The notes under the pieces were generated by a model that was given only the letters and a program-made list of their open reading frames with translations, was not told the origin of the DNA and searched no databases. 31,384 nt of DNA from Patescibacteria group bacterium (GTDB lineage Bacteria; Patescibacteriota; Minisyncoccia; JAHISW01; Tagabacteraceae), in assembly GCA_018817995.1 (NCBI GenBank), contig JAHISW010000046.1, forward strand, positions 1 to 31,384, written 5' to 3'. Positions 30,607 through 31,384 of the stretch are shown one piece after another (the first letter of the stretch is position 1; each line of letters begins with the position of its first letter). Position numbers and translations under genes: made by a program.

Positions 30607-30639
30607 CTCTTTCCATAAAATTTTTATTTACAAAAATTT

Positions 30640-31384
30640 TTAAAATCCTATTAGTCGCGTTTCTTCTTCTAAACTAAAACCATACTTGTTATAAACCCTC
30701 TGCTTGATCATGCTTACAAGCATCATAACATGTTCGGCTTTGGCGTTTCCCAGATTTAAAATAAAACCAGCGTGGTCGTTGGAAACAACAGCGTCGCCGA
30801 TTCTTTTATTCTTCAAGCCCATATGGTCAATCAAAAAACCCACTGAAATTTTCGGCTTGTCGGCAAATTGTTTAAGTTCCGGAAACTTTTTTAGAAGACG
30901 GTCTTTGTCTACCCCTTTTCTTTTCCATTCAATATTTTTAAAAAAACATCCGGCGCAATTATAATTGGGTTTAAATGATTCCATCCTTTGTTTGGCATTC
31001 TCTTTTATTTTTTTACGAATAGTCTCGCCATCTCCTTCTTTAAAAATAAATTCCGCTCCAAGTATAATTAAATTCGAATTGTCATGGAAAATAGAACCGC
31101 GATAATAAAAATCACACTGATCCTTATTAAAATTAGAAACGGAAGCATCTGCGCAATTTAAAACTTCTACACTCCTAACACAACCGGAAATATCTTCTCC
31201 GAAAGCTCCCGTGTTCCCACATATCGCACCCCCAATAGTACCGGGGATGCCTATTGCCCACTCCAACCCTGTCAATCCAAGTTTCACCGCTTCGACCAGT
31301 AAATTAGCCAAAAGCAGACCCGCGTCAGCATAAATTTCAGAATTATGAACTAAGAATTCAGAATTAAGAATTTTTACGACAAGA
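30640..31384 (-). CDS. murB: UDP-N-acetylmuramate dehydrogenase, N-terminus outside window
   Basis: At least 247 residues of MurB, which reduces UDP-GlcNAc-enolpyruvate with NADPH and FAD to make UDP-MurNAc for peptidoglycan. LTGLEWAIGIPGTIGGAICGNTGAFGED is the family's FAD/active-site region; CDFYYRGS carries the Tyr and Arg-Gly-Ser proton-donor segment, and the C-terminal GDAVVSNDHAGFILN is standard. The frame is open to the edge; a TTG at 31311 is in mid-gene and not the true start. Residues near KILNSEFLVHNSEI are coded by an AATTC-type repeat, another in-frame insert. Whether the enzyme is type I or II cannot be said from this part. Confidence 0.93.
   Translation of the reverse strand, partial: LVVKILNSEFLVHNSEIYADAGLLLANLLVEAVKLGLTGLEWAIGIPGTIGGAICGNTGAFGEDISGCVRSVEVLNCADASVSNFNKDQCDFYYRGSIFHDNSNLIILGAEFIFKEGDGETIRKKIKENAKQRMESFKPNYNCAGCFFKNIEWKRKGVDKDRLLKKFPELKQFADKPKISVGFLIDHMGLKNKRIGDAVVSNDHAGFILNLGNAKAEHVMMLVSMIKQRVYNKYGFSLEEETRLIGF
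31337..31375. repeat. AT-rich in-frame insert in murB
   Basis: Repeated AGAATT and CAGAATTATGAAC-type units, reading on the coding strand as ILNSEFLVHNSE in frame. Same repeat type as in trmD, but in the opposite orientation to its gene. Confidence 0.6.

Noticed and set aside
31309..31311. TTG as the murB start
   Set aside because: The frame stays open to the window edge with MurB-like sequence before it, so the start lies outside.

Overview
This window looks like part of the genome of a Candidate Phyla Radiation (Patescibacteria) bacterium, most likely of the Parcubacteria group. The DNA is AT-rich and densely packed, with many overlapping genes and almost no Shine-Dalgarno sites. Several proteins have the reduced forms common in that group: a phenylalanyl-tRNA synthetase whose alpha subunit lacks the N-terminal arm and whose beta subunit lacks the EMAP-type tRNA-binding domain, and a lysine/alanine-rich histone H1-like protein. 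The lineage is inferred from gene content and style; no 16S gene is present.

Layout. 1-75: the end of an RNase J gene. 72-4111: a cytosolic HExxH protein, a PaaX/Cas2-like protein between two 39-bp direct repeats, phosphomannomutase and the divergent GTPase YchF. 4121-4907: a REP-associated transposase (RAYT) module. 4943-6094: the rpsF-ssb-rpsR operon. 6109-9604: ftsK, an Ig-like membrane-anchored protein and recA. 9693-12849: a secreted HExxH protein and a lipoprotein with their own promoter, a long leader and a strong ribosome binding site. 13070-17658: trmD, an EamA permease and two glycoside hydrolases, with a second RAYT module between the two hydrolases. 17733-23075: pheS-pheT-gyrB and rpsP-khpA. 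23199-24532: a YdjM-like membrane protein, tRNA-Gly(CCC), an FtsB-like protein and a 35-residue membrane peptide. 24535-27693: a 2-hydroxyacid dehydrogenase, a class II aldolase and an unknown 412-residue protein. 27755-31384: secA, the H1-like gene, an AT-rich intergenic region with one DnaA box, and murB, which runs off the window.

Most genes are housekeeping: translation, replication and repair, division, secretion, wall synthesis and central carbon. The most interesting signal lies across them. Short palindromes and AT-rich repeats appear in frame inside essential genes (manB, secA twice, trmD twice, murB, a glycoside hydrolase). Each of the two RAYT genes carries a copy of its own flanking palindrome inside its reading frame. 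This resembles the Rickettsia palindromic elements and suggests that small repeats spread through coding sequence here. A second theme is promoter structure: many starts lie 6-8 nt after a -10 box, often the extended form TGnTATAMT, so much of the transcription appears leaderless. The secreted protease/lipoprotein operon is the clear exception.
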